In this document: one piece after another, positions 17,290-26,059 of the stretch
Layout: every line of letters begins with the position of its first letter
Position numbering within the stretch: position 1 is the first letter of the stretch
Origin: Paraburkholderia hayleyella
Lineage (GTDB): Bacteria > Pseudomonadota > Gammaproteobacteria > Burkholderiales > Burkholderiaceae
Direction of reading: 5' to 3'
NCBI RefSeq assembly: GCF_009455685.1
Contig: NZ_QPES01000001.1
Location: 1,054,001-1,118,000, forward strand
Length of the DNA stretch: 64,000 nucleotides
Program-made: the position numbers and the translations under genes
The notes under the pieces: generated by a model
What the model saw: the letters and a program-made list of their open reading frames with translations, nothing else
Told to the model about the DNA's origin: nothing
Database searches by the model: none

Positions 17290-17425
17290 GCTAAATTAAG
17301 GTCGTGACGTCGAGCTTGAGCGTGCTTGCCTGTGCGCTTGCCTGTTGCCTGATAAACCCATGTCTCATTTTTCTTGAACGTGTAGACGCGCTCAGGAAGC
17401 GCTATTCAGGAATACATCAGACACT

Positions 17426-17458
17426 AAACAGGCACGAAACAGGCACGAAACAGGCACT
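17426..17458. repeat. Three tandem copies of an 11-bp unit
   Basis: AAACAGGCACG at 17426-17436 and 17437-17447, then AAACAGGCACT at 17448-17458. The 11-bp period (about one helical turn) puts each copy on the same DNA face, as expected for a regulator array, though no regulator can be named. Confidence 0.8.
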
Positions 17459-17695
17459 ACGTTCACGATTGCAACCATAGCCGTAACCACAAACGTATCA
17501 AACTCAATGGGCTGGGCTCTGTGATGTACAGAACCCAGTTCTCGTGGCTTTAGCTGGAAATTGTTCCACTTTGCGGGACTGGTTCAAAGAGACTCAATCA
17601 ACATCGTTTCGATGTATGTGCCGAGTTTTGGTTTCAGGGCAAAAGATTTCAAAAAAATTATAGGTGCGATAGCGTGAAATATAGGAGACAGCATC

Positions 17696-19110
17696 GTGAG
17701 TACAGTTGATAGCAGCACGTCGCCATTTATCGAGAAGCATACGATTGGATACGTCCCCCCCGAGGAGCGGCATGGAAAGGTTAGAGACCTTTTCACACTC
17801 TGGTTCGGCGGAAATATCGCACCCCTGCCTATCGTAACGGGTGCGCTTGGCGTGCAAATGTTTCATCTGAACCTGTTTTGGGGAATCGTCGCAATCGTCG
17901 TGGGTCAGGCAGTCGGGGGATATTAATGGCGCTTCACTCCGCGCAGGGCCCGCAACTGGGTATCCCGCAGATGGTGCAGAGCCGCGCGCAGTTTGGTTCG
18001 TGGGGCGCATTGCTGGTGACCGTCATCGCCGCAGTGATGTACGTTGGATTCTTCGCATCCAATATTGTGCTCGCAGGCAAGTCGGTGCACGGCATCGCGT
18101 CATCGGTATCGGTTCCAGCCGGTATTGTGATTGGCGCGGTTGGCTCGGGTTTAATCGGCATCATTGGTTACCGCTTCATCCACATTCTCAACCGCATCGG
18201 CACCTGGGTGCTCGGAATCGGCATCGCGGTTGGTTTCTGGTACATCCTCACGCACATCGGAACGGCTGACTTCCTGACCCGCGGGGGGTTCAATTTCGCA
18301 GGCTGGCTGGCGACGGTGTCACTGTCCGCGCTCTGGCAGATTGCTTTCGCACCTTACGTTTCGGATTACTCACGCTACCTGCCGGAGAACGTTGGCGTTG
18401 CCTCGACATTCTGGGCTACCTATCTTGGCTGTGTGCTCGGTTCGACGTTGGCGTTCATCTTCGGTGCCGTTGCTGTTCTGGCAGTTCCGCCGGGAATCGA
18501 TACGATGGACGCGGTGAAGCAGGCTACCGGGCCGCTGGGTTCTCTCATGCTCGTGCTTTTCCTGCTGAGCGTCATTAGTCACAACGCCCTTAACCTGTAC
18601 GGAGCTGTCCTCGCTGTGATTACCTCGGTACAAACCTTCGCATGGCGCTGGATTCCGACGGCGAAGGCACGGGCAGTGGTGTCGATTGTCATTTTTACGG
18701 CGTGCTGTTACGCGGCGATTGGCGCGTCCACAAACTTTATTGGGAACCTGGTGGACCTTGTGCTGGCCTTGCTCGTTGTTCTTGTTCCCTGGACTGCGAT
18801 CAACCTGATTGACTTCTACGTGATTCATAAAGGGAAGTACGACATCCCGTCTATTTTCCAGGCGGACGGTGGCATCTATGGGCGCTTTAACCCGCAGGCG
18901 TTGGCGGCATACGCGGTTGGCATACTGGTGCAAATACCTTTCATGAACACACCGATGTATACGGGGCCGATTCCGCGATACCTCGATGGGGCGGACCTCT
19001 CGTGGTTGATCGGGCTCCTTGTTACTTCTCCGCTATACCTCTGGCTGGCGACCCGGGATACGGCCTATCGGCGCCGGCAGAACGAACCACGCGTGGCTCA
19101 CATCGCGTAG
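17696..19110 (+). pseudogene. NCS1 family cytosine/purine/allantoin-type permease, frameshifted
   Basis: Starts at GTG 17696 with AGGAGA 7 bases upstream. The first frame gives 76 residues ending VVGQAVGG then TAT TAA at about 17926. The next frame then continues ILMALHSAQGPQLGIPQM, a strongly conserved NCS1 block, to TAG/TAA at 19110. Adding one G to the GGGGG run at 17918-17922 restores a single protein of about 470 residues, the normal NCS1 length, with about 12 membrane helices. The family imports cytosine, purines, hydantoins or allantoin by proton or Na+ symport. As written the gene is broken unless the base is a sequencing error in the homopolymer. It would be the uptake system of the adjacent catabolic operon. 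Confidence 0.8.
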
Positions 19111-19152
19111 GTCTGAGCCAGGGCTTTGACAGGCCCCATGACCAAGCCCAAA

Positions 19153-19195
19153 AACAAAAACCCCGCAAGTTCAAAACTTTGAACTTGCGGGGTTT
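19153..19195 (-). terminator. Rho-independent terminator of the tmRNA gene
   Basis: A perfect 18-bp stem (19158-19175 with 19178-19195). On the minus strand it is followed by a T-rich tract (TTTTTGTTTTTG). It lies just after the tmRNA 3' end and may also stop transcription from the permease side. Confidence 0.85.
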
Positions 19196-19201
19196 GAATC
19201 G

Positions 19202-19588
19202 TGGTGGAGCCGGCGGGAATCGAACCCGCGTCCGTAAGCACTCTACAACCAGTTCTACATACTTAGTCCAGTCAATTTAATTTAACCGTACCGACGTGGA
19301 CGAACACACTTCGTTACGGCGAGTCACTAAGTTTTCGGCCCCGGCGTCATGACACTACCGGAGATTATCTGACGTAAATGACCTCGCTAGCCTTGCGGCC
19401 CAGGCCCATCAGCGAGCCTGTGCGAGGAAAGCCGGTTTTTAGGCGGCTTGTGCGGAGAAAGAACTGTCGTTAGACGCGTTCTTGACTTCGATTTTTGCAT
19501 TTACAAATTTCCCATTGATTTACGAGGTGACGGGTCCTCGGTATGCCCTGAATTGCTTCGCTACCCACGTCGAAACCAGGTCGGCCCC
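19202..19588 (-). ncRNA. ssrA: tmRNA (transfer-messenger RNA)
   Basis: The 5' end reads GGGGCCGACCTGGTTTCGAC and the 3' end carries the T-arm GGTTCGATTCCCGCC followed by GGCTCCACCA; the two ends pair as the tRNA-like acceptor. Length 387 nt, usual for betaproteobacteria. The tag frame, read at 19477-19439, encodes ASNDSSFSAQAA then TAA. tmRNA with SmpB rescues stalled ribosomes and tags the product for proteolysis. The last four residues AQAA differ from the common ALAA ending. Confidence 0.95.
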
Positions 19589-19686
19589 AATGGGACGTCG
19601 ATTATCCCATAGAACCCGAGTTGAGGCTAATGCGATGGATTTCAAGTTGGCAGGGGAGGCGCGAGCGCTTGCAAGCGGTGCTTGCA

Positions 19687-20415
19687 TCATCCTGCCTGGG
19701 TGATCTCGCGCAGTAACACCTGCAATTCAGAGGGTGACTGAACCAGATACTGGGCTTGCCAATCTGCTGGTTTCAGGCTGTTGCCGCAATAACCGTAGGC
19801 TGCGGCGATCGTCGCCATGCCCGCCGCACGGCCTGCTTGAATATCACGCAAATCGTCGCCGACATACAGCATGTCTTGCGCCGCGATGCCTAGCGCGGTG
19901 GCGGCATGAAGCAATGGGGCCGGATGGGGCTTTGAGTGTGCAGTGGTGTCTCCGCTGACAACGCATCGAGCGTGTGTATCCAGCCCGAGCAACGCGACCA
20001 GCGGGCTGGTCAGCCGCGCGACCTTGTTGGTGACGATGCCCCAGCGAATGCCGCGTGCGTTCAGGTCGTCCAGCAGGGCAGCGATACCCGGGAAAAGTAC
20101 ACTTTTTACACAGATATCTGTTGCGTAATTGGCGAGGAATTCGTCTCGCATCGCGGCGAATTCGGCGTATTCCGGCGTGATACCAAATGCGGCGCCAATC
20201 AGGCCCCGCGCCCCGGTTGAAGCCAGTGGGCGCAACACATCGAAGGGCACAGGCGCGAGCCCCCGTTGTTCGCGCATTGTGTTCACGGCAGCGGCAAGAT
20301 CGGGGGCGGTGTCGGCCAGCGTACCATCGAGGTCGAACAAAACGGCCTTGTAAGCACGTTCTGGCCGCGAGATATCGTTGCTCTGTGCCGCGGGCGAGGA
20401 AGTAACAGGGTTCAT
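19687..20415 (-). CDS. gph: Phosphoglycolate phosphatase (HAD superfamily)
   Basis: 242 residues. HAD motifs: I, FDLDGTLADTAPD near residue 28 (two catalytic Asp); II, VTNK; III, the lysine in AHSKPHPAPL; IV, YVGDDLRDIQAG. A helical cap follows motif I. It hydrolyses 2-phosphoglycolate formed by DNA end repair. Located 30 bases after ubiG on the same strand, the usual ubiG-gph pairing in Burkholderia. Other HAD sugar phosphatases look similar, but the neighbour supports gph. Confidence 0.88.
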   Translation of the reverse strand: MNPVTSSPAAQSNDISRPERAYKAVLFDLDGTLADTAPDLAAAVNTMREQRGLAPVPFDVLRPLASTGARGLIGAAFGITPEYAEFAAMRDEFLANYATDICVKSVLFPGIAALLDDLNARGIRWGIVTNKVARLTSPLVALLGLDTHARCVVSGDTTAHSKPHPAPLLHAATALGIAAQDMLYVGDDLRDIQAGRAAGMATIAAAYGYCGNSLKPADWQAQYLVQSPSELQVLLREITQAG

Positions 20416-20445
20416 GAGATGGTGAAAATGCAGGGCGGTAACGTA

Positions 20446-21144
20446 TCAGCCGTCGCGTCGGCAGGCCAGCATGTAATTGACGCTGGTATTGTTCGACAGA
20501 CCAAAATGTTTGCTGATGGGATGGTACGTAATGCCTTTGAGGTCCGCTGTGTTGAGCTCCGCCAGGCGAACGAAACGGGCCAGCTCGGAGGGACGAATGA
20601 AGCGCGCGTAATCGTGCGTGCCTTTGGGCAACATACCCACGATGTATTCGGCGCCAATCACGGCGAACAGGTACGACTTAAGATTGCGGTTAAGCGTCGA
20701 GAAAAAGACCCAGCCGCCAGGTTTGACCAAAGCTTTACAAGCCGCAACGATGGCAGCGGGTTCCGGTACGTGTTCGAGCATCTCCATGCAGGTCACCACG
20801 TCATAGGAACCTGGTTCGCGGTTTGCCAGGGCCTCTGCGGCAATTTCTTCGTACTCAACGTTGACCCCGCTCTCCAGGCTGTGGAGGTCGGCAACGCCCA
20901 GCGCCTGGCTGGAGAGGTCAATACCTTTTACTTGCGCGCCACGCCCGGCCATGGATTCCGAGAGAATGCCGCCGCCGCATCCGATATCCAGTACGCGTTT
21001 GCCGGCCAAACGCGCATGTGAGTCGATCCAGTTGAGCCGGACGGGATTGAGTTCGTGTAACGGCTTGAATTCTGCATTCGGGTCCCACCAGCGATGGGCG
21101 AGATCGCTAAATTTTTGAAGTTCGTGGGGATCAGCGTTGGTCAT
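20446..21144 (-). CDS. ubiG: Ubiquinone biosynthesis O-methyltransferase
   Basis: 232 residues from the ATG at 21144 (the longer open frame to 21336 crosses the ompA terminator). It opens with NADPHELQKFSDLAHRWWDP, typical of UbiG, followed by the SAM-binding motif VLDIGCGGGILSESMA (G-x-G-x-G), CMEMLEHVPEP and a C-terminal YHPISKHFGLSNNTSVNYM segment. It carries out both O-methylations of ubiquinone synthesis in the cytoplasm near the membrane. It is followed by gph. Confidence 0.94.
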   Translation of the reverse strand: MTNADPHELQKFSDLAHRWWDPNAEFKPLHELNPVRLNWIDSHARLAGKRVLDIGCGGGILSESMAGRGAQVKGIDLSSQALGVADLHSLESGVNVEYEEIAAEALANREPGSYDVVTCMEMLEHVPEPAAIVAACKALVKPGGWVFFSTLNRNLKSYLFAVIGAEYIVGMLPKGTHDYARFIRPSELARFVRLAELNTADLKGITYHPISKHFGLSNNTSVNYMLACRRDG

Positions 21145-21262
21145 GGCGGATAGGCCATTGAAAATGGCGTAAGTCGAAGGAGGGAACCTCGAAGTATATA
21201 GGCGATACAAACCACGAAAACACGGGAACACGGAAAAGCGCGCGACCGATCGCCACGCGCAT

Positions 21263-21290
21263 AAAAAAAGCCCCGCCGAAGCGGGGCTTT
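21263..21290 (-). terminator. Rho-independent terminator after ompA
   Basis: A 10-bp stem AAAGCCCCGC (21267-21276) with GCGGGGCTTT (21281-21290) and a CGAA loop. On the minus strand it is followed by a T run. It separates ompA from ubiG. Confidence 0.88.
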
Positions 21291-21316
21291 GCGATGCTGC
21301 AAAGCGACGGAGCTTG

Positions 21317-21955
21317 TTACTTTGAAGTTCCGACAACTTCGACTTCCACGCGACGATCCGGTGCGAGGCAGGCGATGAGTTGCTTGTGGTTCTTCTGGTG
21401 GCAGCCAGTCGTAACAGGATTGCGCTTGCCTTTGCCTTCCGTGTAGATACGGTTGGCTTCGATGCCCTTGCTGACCAGGTAGGCCTTCACAGCTTGAGCA
21501 CGACGCAGCGACAGGCGGTCGTTGTACTTGTCCGAACCGATACGGTCGGTGTAGCCCGTTGCAACCACGACTTCCAGGTTCAGACCCTGGATCTTGGAAG
21601 CGAGATCGCTCAGCTTTTCTTTGCCCGCAGGCTTCAGGATAGACTTGTCGAAATCGAACAGCGCATCAGCCTGATACGTGATCTTCTGGCTGGTAATAAC
21701 CGGAGCAGGCGGTGCCGGCGGGGTCGGAGCCTGGGCTACCAGGGCGCCATCGCACTTTGCGTTTGCCGTTGCCGGTGTCCAGAAGGCATCACGCCAGCAA
21801 AGCTCGTTCGTGCCGTTCATCCACACGTATTCGCCGGTGCCGTTCACCCAGTTGTCGTTTATAGCTTGTCGCGAAGCCGGCACCGACTGTGCCGAAGCGG
21901 ATGCAGCCATTACTGCGGTAGCTGCAATGAACGCGAGCTTTGAAAGTTTATTCAT
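21317..21955 (-). CDS. ompA: OmpA family outer-membrane protein
   Basis: 212 residues with a signal peptide (MNKLSKLAFIAATAVMAASA, cleaved before QS), a short N-terminal region containing two cysteines (LCWRD, AKCDG) and a C-terminal OmpA/peptidoglycan-binding domain (about 95-205) beginning YQADALFDFDKSILKPAG and carrying the conserved NDRLSLRRAQAVK segment. There is no eight-stranded barrel, so it probably works as a peptidoglycan-associated outer-membrane or periplasmic protein. Strong GAGGAG ribosome site. Monocistronic with its own terminator. Confidence 0.88.
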   Translation of the reverse strand: MNKLSKLAFIAATAVMAASASAQSVPASRQAINDNWVNGTGEYVWMNGTNELCWRDAFWTPATANAKCDGALVAQAPTPPAPPAPVITSQKITYQADALFDFDKSILKPAGKEKLSDLASKIQGLNLEVVVATGYTDRIGSDKYNDRLSLRRAQAVKAYLVSKGIEANRIYTEGKGKRNPVTTGCHQKNHKQLIACLAPDRRVEVEVVGTSK

Positions 21956-22433
21956 ATTTCTCCTCTCGAAATTGAGATTACCGCAGATTTACTGCGAGCT
22001 TGTTGACAAAGACAAGTCATACATTGCTCGGAGTATAACATCGGAGCGGAAACAAAAGACGCGCTGTGTAGACTTCGAGCCCTGTCTAACTTTGTGCGTT
22101 GGCATTCTGCCATATCGTTCCCTTCCGACGAAAAAAAATTCGTCCCCCTCTCTAGCCCCGCTGCAATTGTGGTGCTTGAACAACATCGCAGCGGATCCCG
22201 GCAAGAGACGGATACTGCCCGTTGGCGGGCTTATGTGCCAGTTATATATAGCGCGTTACCCGGTGGGCCATGTCCTGCATGCTAGAATCGCGCGCTGCGG
22301 CTTTGCTGGCGGCAGGGGTGGCAGCGGGGCTGCGCCAGGCTTACCGCCTGTTCGTTCCTGTCCAGGGCTCGTCCACACCCGGTTCGTCCCCGTTTTTTAC
22401 TCCCGTTTTTGCACGTCAAAAAGATACGGATAA
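21956..22433. other. 478-bp divergent region between ompA and gyrA
   Basis: No gene is supported. It holds the ompA promoter region (minus) and the gyrA leader (plus). A short inverted repeat GACGAA-A6-TTCGTC lies at 22127-22144. One sigma-70-like element is listed separately. Confidence 0.6.
22222..22250 (+). promoter_or_regulatory. Candidate sigma-70 promoter for gyrA
   Basis: TTGGCG (22222-22227), 17-base spacer, TATATA (22245-22250). It lies about 180 bases upstream of the gyrA start. Assigned by consensus similarity only. Confidence 0.4.
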
Positions 22434-25145
22434 ATGGATCAATTCGCCAAAGAGACTCTGCCAATCTCCCTAGAGGAGGAAATGCGCCGCTCGTATCTCG
22501 ATTACGCGATGAGCGTCATCGTTGGGCGAGCGCTTCCTGATGTCCGCGATGGCCTGAAGCCTGTGCATCGTCGTGTCCTGTATGCCATGCATGAGCTGAA
22601 CAACGACTGGAACCGCGCTTATAAAAAATCTGCACGTATCGTCGGTGATGTCATCGGTAAATATCACCCACACGGCGACACCGCTGTCTACGACACGATT
22701 GTCCGGATGGCGCAAAGTTTTTCGCTGCGCTACATGCTGGTCGATGGGCAGGGTAACTTCGGTTCGGTTGACGGCGATAATGCCGCCGCGATGCGTTATA
22801 CCGAAATTCGTATGGCCAAGATTGGCCATGAACTGATTTCCGACATCGATAAGGAAACTGTCGATTTCGAACTTAACTATGACGGCAGCGAAACGCAGCC
22901 CTCTATCCTGCCTGCCCGCATTCCCAATCTGCTGATCAATGGCTCGTCCGGGATCGCTGTGGGGATGGCGACCAACATTCCACCGCACAATCTGGGTGAG
23001 GTTGTTGATGCCTGCCATCATCTGCTCAAGCATCCTGACGCGACTATTGACGAGTTGATCGAGATCGTCCCGGCACCTGATTTCCCTACGGCGGGCATCA
23101 TTTATGGTGTCGCTGGCGTGCGCGATGGTTACCGCACCGGCCGGGGCCGTGTGGTGATGCGGGCGACAACCCACTTCGAAGAAATTGATCGCGGCCAGCG
23201 CATGGCCATCATTGTTGACGAGTTGCCCTACCAGGTGAACAAGCGCTCACTTTTGGAGCGCATTGCCGAACTCGTCAACGAGAAGAAGCTCGAGGGTATT
23301 TCCGATATTCGGGACGAGTCCGACAAGAGTGGTATGCGGGTTGTGATCGAGCTCAAGCGTGGAGAGGTGCCCGAGGTTGTGCTGAACAACCTGTACAAGG
23401 CGACCCAGTTGCAGGACACGTTTGGCATGAACATGGTGGCGCTTGTTGACGGCCAGCCCAAGTTGCTGAACCTGAAGGAAATGTTGACGTGTTTCCTTTC
23501 GCACCGGCGTGAAGTGCTGACGCGGCGCACTGTATACGAACTGCGCAAGGCGCGTGAGCGTGGCCACGTACTTGAGGGTCTGGCGGTTGCGCTTGCCAAC
23601 ATTGACGAATTCATTGGGCTCATCAAGGCCGCACCGACACCGCCTGTGGCAAAGCAGGAGTTGATGTCCCGTTCATGGGATTCATCTTTGGTGCGTGAAA
23701 TGCTCTCGCGTGCTGAAACCGATAATGCCCTGGTGGGTGGCCGCGAGGCGTACCGGCCAGATGGCTTGCTCCCGGCGTTTGGCATGCAGGAGAGTGGCCT
23801 GTACCGTCTGTCGGATGTCCAGGCGCAGGAAATTCTGCAGATGCGCTTGCAGCGCCTGACCGGGCTGGAGCAGGACAAGATTATTGGCGAGTACCGCGAA
23901 GTGATGGCCCAGATTGCCGATTTGCTGGATATTTTGGCGCGTCCTGAACGGATCACGGCAATCATCGTCGGTGAACTGACGTCGGTTAAAAGCGAATTTG
24001 GCGATGCACGGCGCTCGAAGATCGAACTCAACGCCACCGAGCTCAATACGGAAGACCTGATCACGCCGCAAGACATGGTGGTGACGATGTCCCATACCGG
24101 CTACGTCAAATCGCAGCCGCTATCAGAATATCGCGCGCAAAAGCGCGGCGGACGGGGCAAGCAGGCGACGTCGATGAAGGAGGACGACTGGATCGACACG
24201 CTTTTCATTGCCAACACGCACGATCATATTTTGTGTTTCTCGAACCGCGGCCGGGTTTACTGGATCAAGGTGTACGAGGTGCCGCAGGGTTCGCGCAACT
24301 CGCGTGGCCGTCCGGTGGTCAACATGTTCCCGCTGCAAGACGGCGAGAAAATCAACGTCGTGTTGCCGGTGAAGGAGTTTTCCGCTGATCAGTATGTATT
24401 TATGGCGACTGCGCTGGGCACGGTCAAAAAGACCCCGCTTGAGGCCTTTAGTCGACCCTTGCGCAAGGGGATTATCGCTGTCGGTCTTGACGATGGTGAC
24501 TACCTGATTGGCGCAGCGATTACCGATGGTCAGCATGACGTGATGCTTTTCTCTGATTCAGGCAAGGCGGTCCGTTTTGACGAAAATGACGTCCGCCCGA
24601 TGGGACGTGAGGCGCGCGGTGTTCGTGGCATGCAACTTGAAGACGGGCAGCAGGTTATCGCTCTTCTCGTGGCGGGTGATGAGCAGCAGTCCGTTTTAAC
24701 GGCGACCGAAAACGGTTTTGGCAAGCGTACGCCGATTACTGAATACACGCGTCACGGGCGTGGTACGAAGGGGATGATTGCGATTCAGACCTCTGAGCGC
24801 AACGGTCGGGTCGTGGCTGCAACACTGGTCGATCCGGAAGCTCAGATCATGCTGATCACCAATACTGGCGTGCTAATACGGACGCGGGTATCGGAGATTC
24901 GGGAAATGGGGCGCGCAACGCAAGGTGTTACACTTATCAGTCTTGATGAGGGCACGAAGCTTTCTGGTCTGCAACAGGTAGCGGAAGCGGAAGCGGAAGC
25001 GGAAGCGGAAGCGGAAGCGGAAGCGGAAGCGGAAGCGGAAGCGGAAGCGGAAGCGGAAGCGGAAGCGGAAGCGGAAGTTGACGTGGACAATGATGCCGAA
25101 AGTTCCGCTGGTGAAGGTGATGCGGGCGAGAACGATAGCGTCTGA
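22434..25145 (+). CDS. gyrA: DNA gyrase subunit A
   Basis: 903 residues; E. coli GyrA has 875. The breakage-reunion domain has the catalytic Tyr122 in AAAMRYTEIR and the quinolone-determining segment HPHGDTAVYD with T83 and D87. Thr-83 is, to my knowledge, the usual residue in Burkholderia, so no resistance mutation is seen. The C-terminal beta-pinwheel starts near 530, with the GyrA-box variant QKRGGRG. The acidic tail contains sixteen Ala-Glu dipeptides from a perfect (GCGGAA)16 array. It introduces negative supercoils with GyrB. It is followed by a DUF2059 gene and the serC-to-aroA block. Confidence 0.97.
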   Translation: MDQFAKETLPISLEEEMRRSYLDYAMSVIVGRALPDVRDGLKPVHRRVLYAMHELNNDWNRAYKKSARIVGDVIGKYHPHGDTAVYDTIVRMAQSFSLRYMLVDGQGNFGSVDGDNAAAMRYTEIRMAKIGHELISDIDKETVDFELNYDGSETQPSILPARIPNLLINGSSGIAVGMATNIPPHNLGEVVDACHHLLKHPDATIDELIEIVPAPDFPTAGIIYGVAGVRDGYRTGRGRVVMRATTHFEEIDRGQRMAIIVDELPYQVNKRSLLERIAELVNEKKLEGISDIRDESDKSGMRVVIELKRGEVPEVVLNNLYKATQLQDTFGMNMVALVDGQPKLLNLKEMLTCFLSHRREVLTRRTVYELRKARERGHVLEGLAVALANIDEFIGLIKAAPTPPVAKQELMSRSWDSSLVREMLSRAETDNALVGGREAYRPDGLLPAFGMQESGLYRLSDVQAQEILQMRLQRLTGLEQDKIIGEYREVMAQIADLLDILARPERITAIIVGELTSVKSEFGDARRSKIELNATELNTEDLITPQDMVVTMSHTGYVKSQPLSEYRAQKRGGRGKQATSMKEDDWIDTLFIANTHDHILCFSNRGRVYWIKVYEVPQGSRNSRGRPVVNMFPLQDGEKINVVLPVKEFSADQYVFMATALGTVKKTPLEAFSRPLRKGIIAVGLDDGDYLIGAAITDGQHDVMLFSDSGKAVRFDENDVRPMGREARGVRGMQLEDGQQVIALLVAGDEQQSVLTATENGFGKRTPITEYTRHGRGTKGMIAIQTSERNGRVVAATLVDPEAQIMLITNTGVLIRTRVSEIREMGRATQGVTLISLDEGTKLSGLQQVAEAEAEAEAEAEAEAEAEAEAEAEAEAEAEAEVDVDNDAESSAGEGDAGENDSV
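24981..25076 (+). repeat. (GCGGAA)16 microsatellite inside gyrA
   Basis: Sixteen perfect, uninterrupted hexanucleotide copies encode (Ala-Glu)16 in the C-terminal tail of GyrA. Unit changes by slippage keep the reading frame. Confidence 0.97.
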
Positions 25146-25274
25146 ACGGTTTGATGTTTCTTTGTTTAACTGAGTTAAGAGTTAAGCGCAGCGCTGGCAT
25201 GGTGACGGACTAACGTATCAGCCAGATACGCAGCCAGCGCGGCGCGTAGTTCGTCTATTTTCTCTGAGGGAGTA

Positions 25275-25874
25275 ATGATGCAAAAACGATTCAAACAACT
25301 GGTGCTGCTGGCAGCACTCGTGCCAACTTTTGCAATGGCTCAAGCGCTTCAGAACCAGGCAGCTCCGACTGCTGCCGCGGCACCGGTTGACCCGGCCAAG
25401 CAGGCTGCGATCAAGGATCTGCTGGATGCGATCGACGCACAAAAGCTCGTCGGCGCAATTGGCAATAGCGCGCAGATGCAAGCCAAGCAACTGGTTCCGG
25501 CAATTCTGTCGGACGCGCTAAGCGAAAACAAATCGTTGAGCGACAAGCAAAAGCAGGCATCGGTGCCGACGCTGCAAAAAAATGCAGTGCCGAAGCTGGT
25601 TGAAGCCGCAGGCCAGGTGTTTGCTACAGATTCATTCCGTCAGGATGCAATGCAGGCACAGTACGATGCCTATGCAAAATACTACAGCGCGCAGGAAATC
25701 AAGGATCTGACCACGTTCTACAAGAGCCCGACTGGCCGCAAGTTTATTCAGGTGCAAGATCAGGTGGGTCGTGATGTCGTGAATGGTCTGATGCAAAAGT
25801 ACATGCCACAGTCGATCAAGGCAACGCGTGAACAGGCCGACAAGGATGTCGCAGCGGTTAAGGCTGCCAAATAA
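25275..25874 (+). CDS. DUF2059 domain secreted protein
   Basis: 199 residues starting at the first of two adjacent ATGs, preceded by GAGGGAG. Signal peptide: MMQKRFKQ then a hydrophobic core ending in FAMAQA. The mature protein is helical with a Pro/Ala-rich start and the DUF2059 core (about 120-175) containing YAKYYSAQEIKDLTTFYKS and the GRKFIQVQ segment. Function unknown; periplasmic by its signal. It sits between gyrA and serC, a conserved Burkholderia arrangement, and has its own terminator. Confidence 0.85.
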   Translation: MMQKRFKQLVLLAALVPTFAMAQALQNQAAPTAAAAPVDPAKQAAIKDLLDAIDAQKLVGAIGNSAQMQAKQLVPAILSDALSENKSLSDKQKQASVPTLQKNAVPKLVEAAGQVFATDSFRQDAMQAQYDAYAKYYSAQEIKDLTTFYKSPTGRKFIQVQDQVGRDVVNGLMQKYMPQSIKATREQADKDVAAVKAAK

Positions 25875-25948
25875 GATGCTGAAGCATCAACGTCGACCTG
25901 CCTGAGTTTTCAGGCGAGCAGGTTTGGCGGGTTTCTGGTGGTGATGCC

Positions 25949-25991
25949 ATAATGGCTGTTTGCGCGTAGGCGCAAACAGCCATTATTTTTT
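25949..25991 (+). terminator. Rho-independent terminator after the DUF2059 gene
   Basis: Perfect 16-bp stem (25949-25964 with 25971-25986), 6-base loop, then a run of T. Confidence 0.92.
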
Positions 25992-26059
25992 GAGCGCGAA
26001 GTTCGTTTCTCGCTATCGCTATTGGTCTTCCCGTTTTTTCGCCTGCCCCAGGATTTTTC

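Larger units (their letters stand above)
16933..17695. other. 763-bp intergenic region upstream of the LysR and permease genes
   Basis: No gene is supported. The region contains several possible protein-binding or RNA structures: an imperfect hairpin at 17250-17289 (GAAGCA...TGCTTC arms with an inner CCTATTTT/AAAAATAAGG stem), three 11-bp tandem repeats at 17426-17458, and a 10/11-bp inverted repeat at 17512-17538 (CTGGGCTCTGT / ACAGAACCCAG). Any of these could serve the LysR regulator. The permease ribosome site (AGGAGA) is at 17683-17688. Confidence 0.55.

Noticed and set aside
19202..19235. Possible tRNA 3' half (T-arm plus CCA)
   Set aside because: It is the tRNA-like end of tmRNA, whose matching 5' end lies at 19588.
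22670..22700. Quinolone-resistance substitution in gyrA (Thr-83)
   Set aside because: Thr at 83 is, to my knowledge, the normal residue in Burkholderia; resistance changes replace it with Ile, and D87 is intact.
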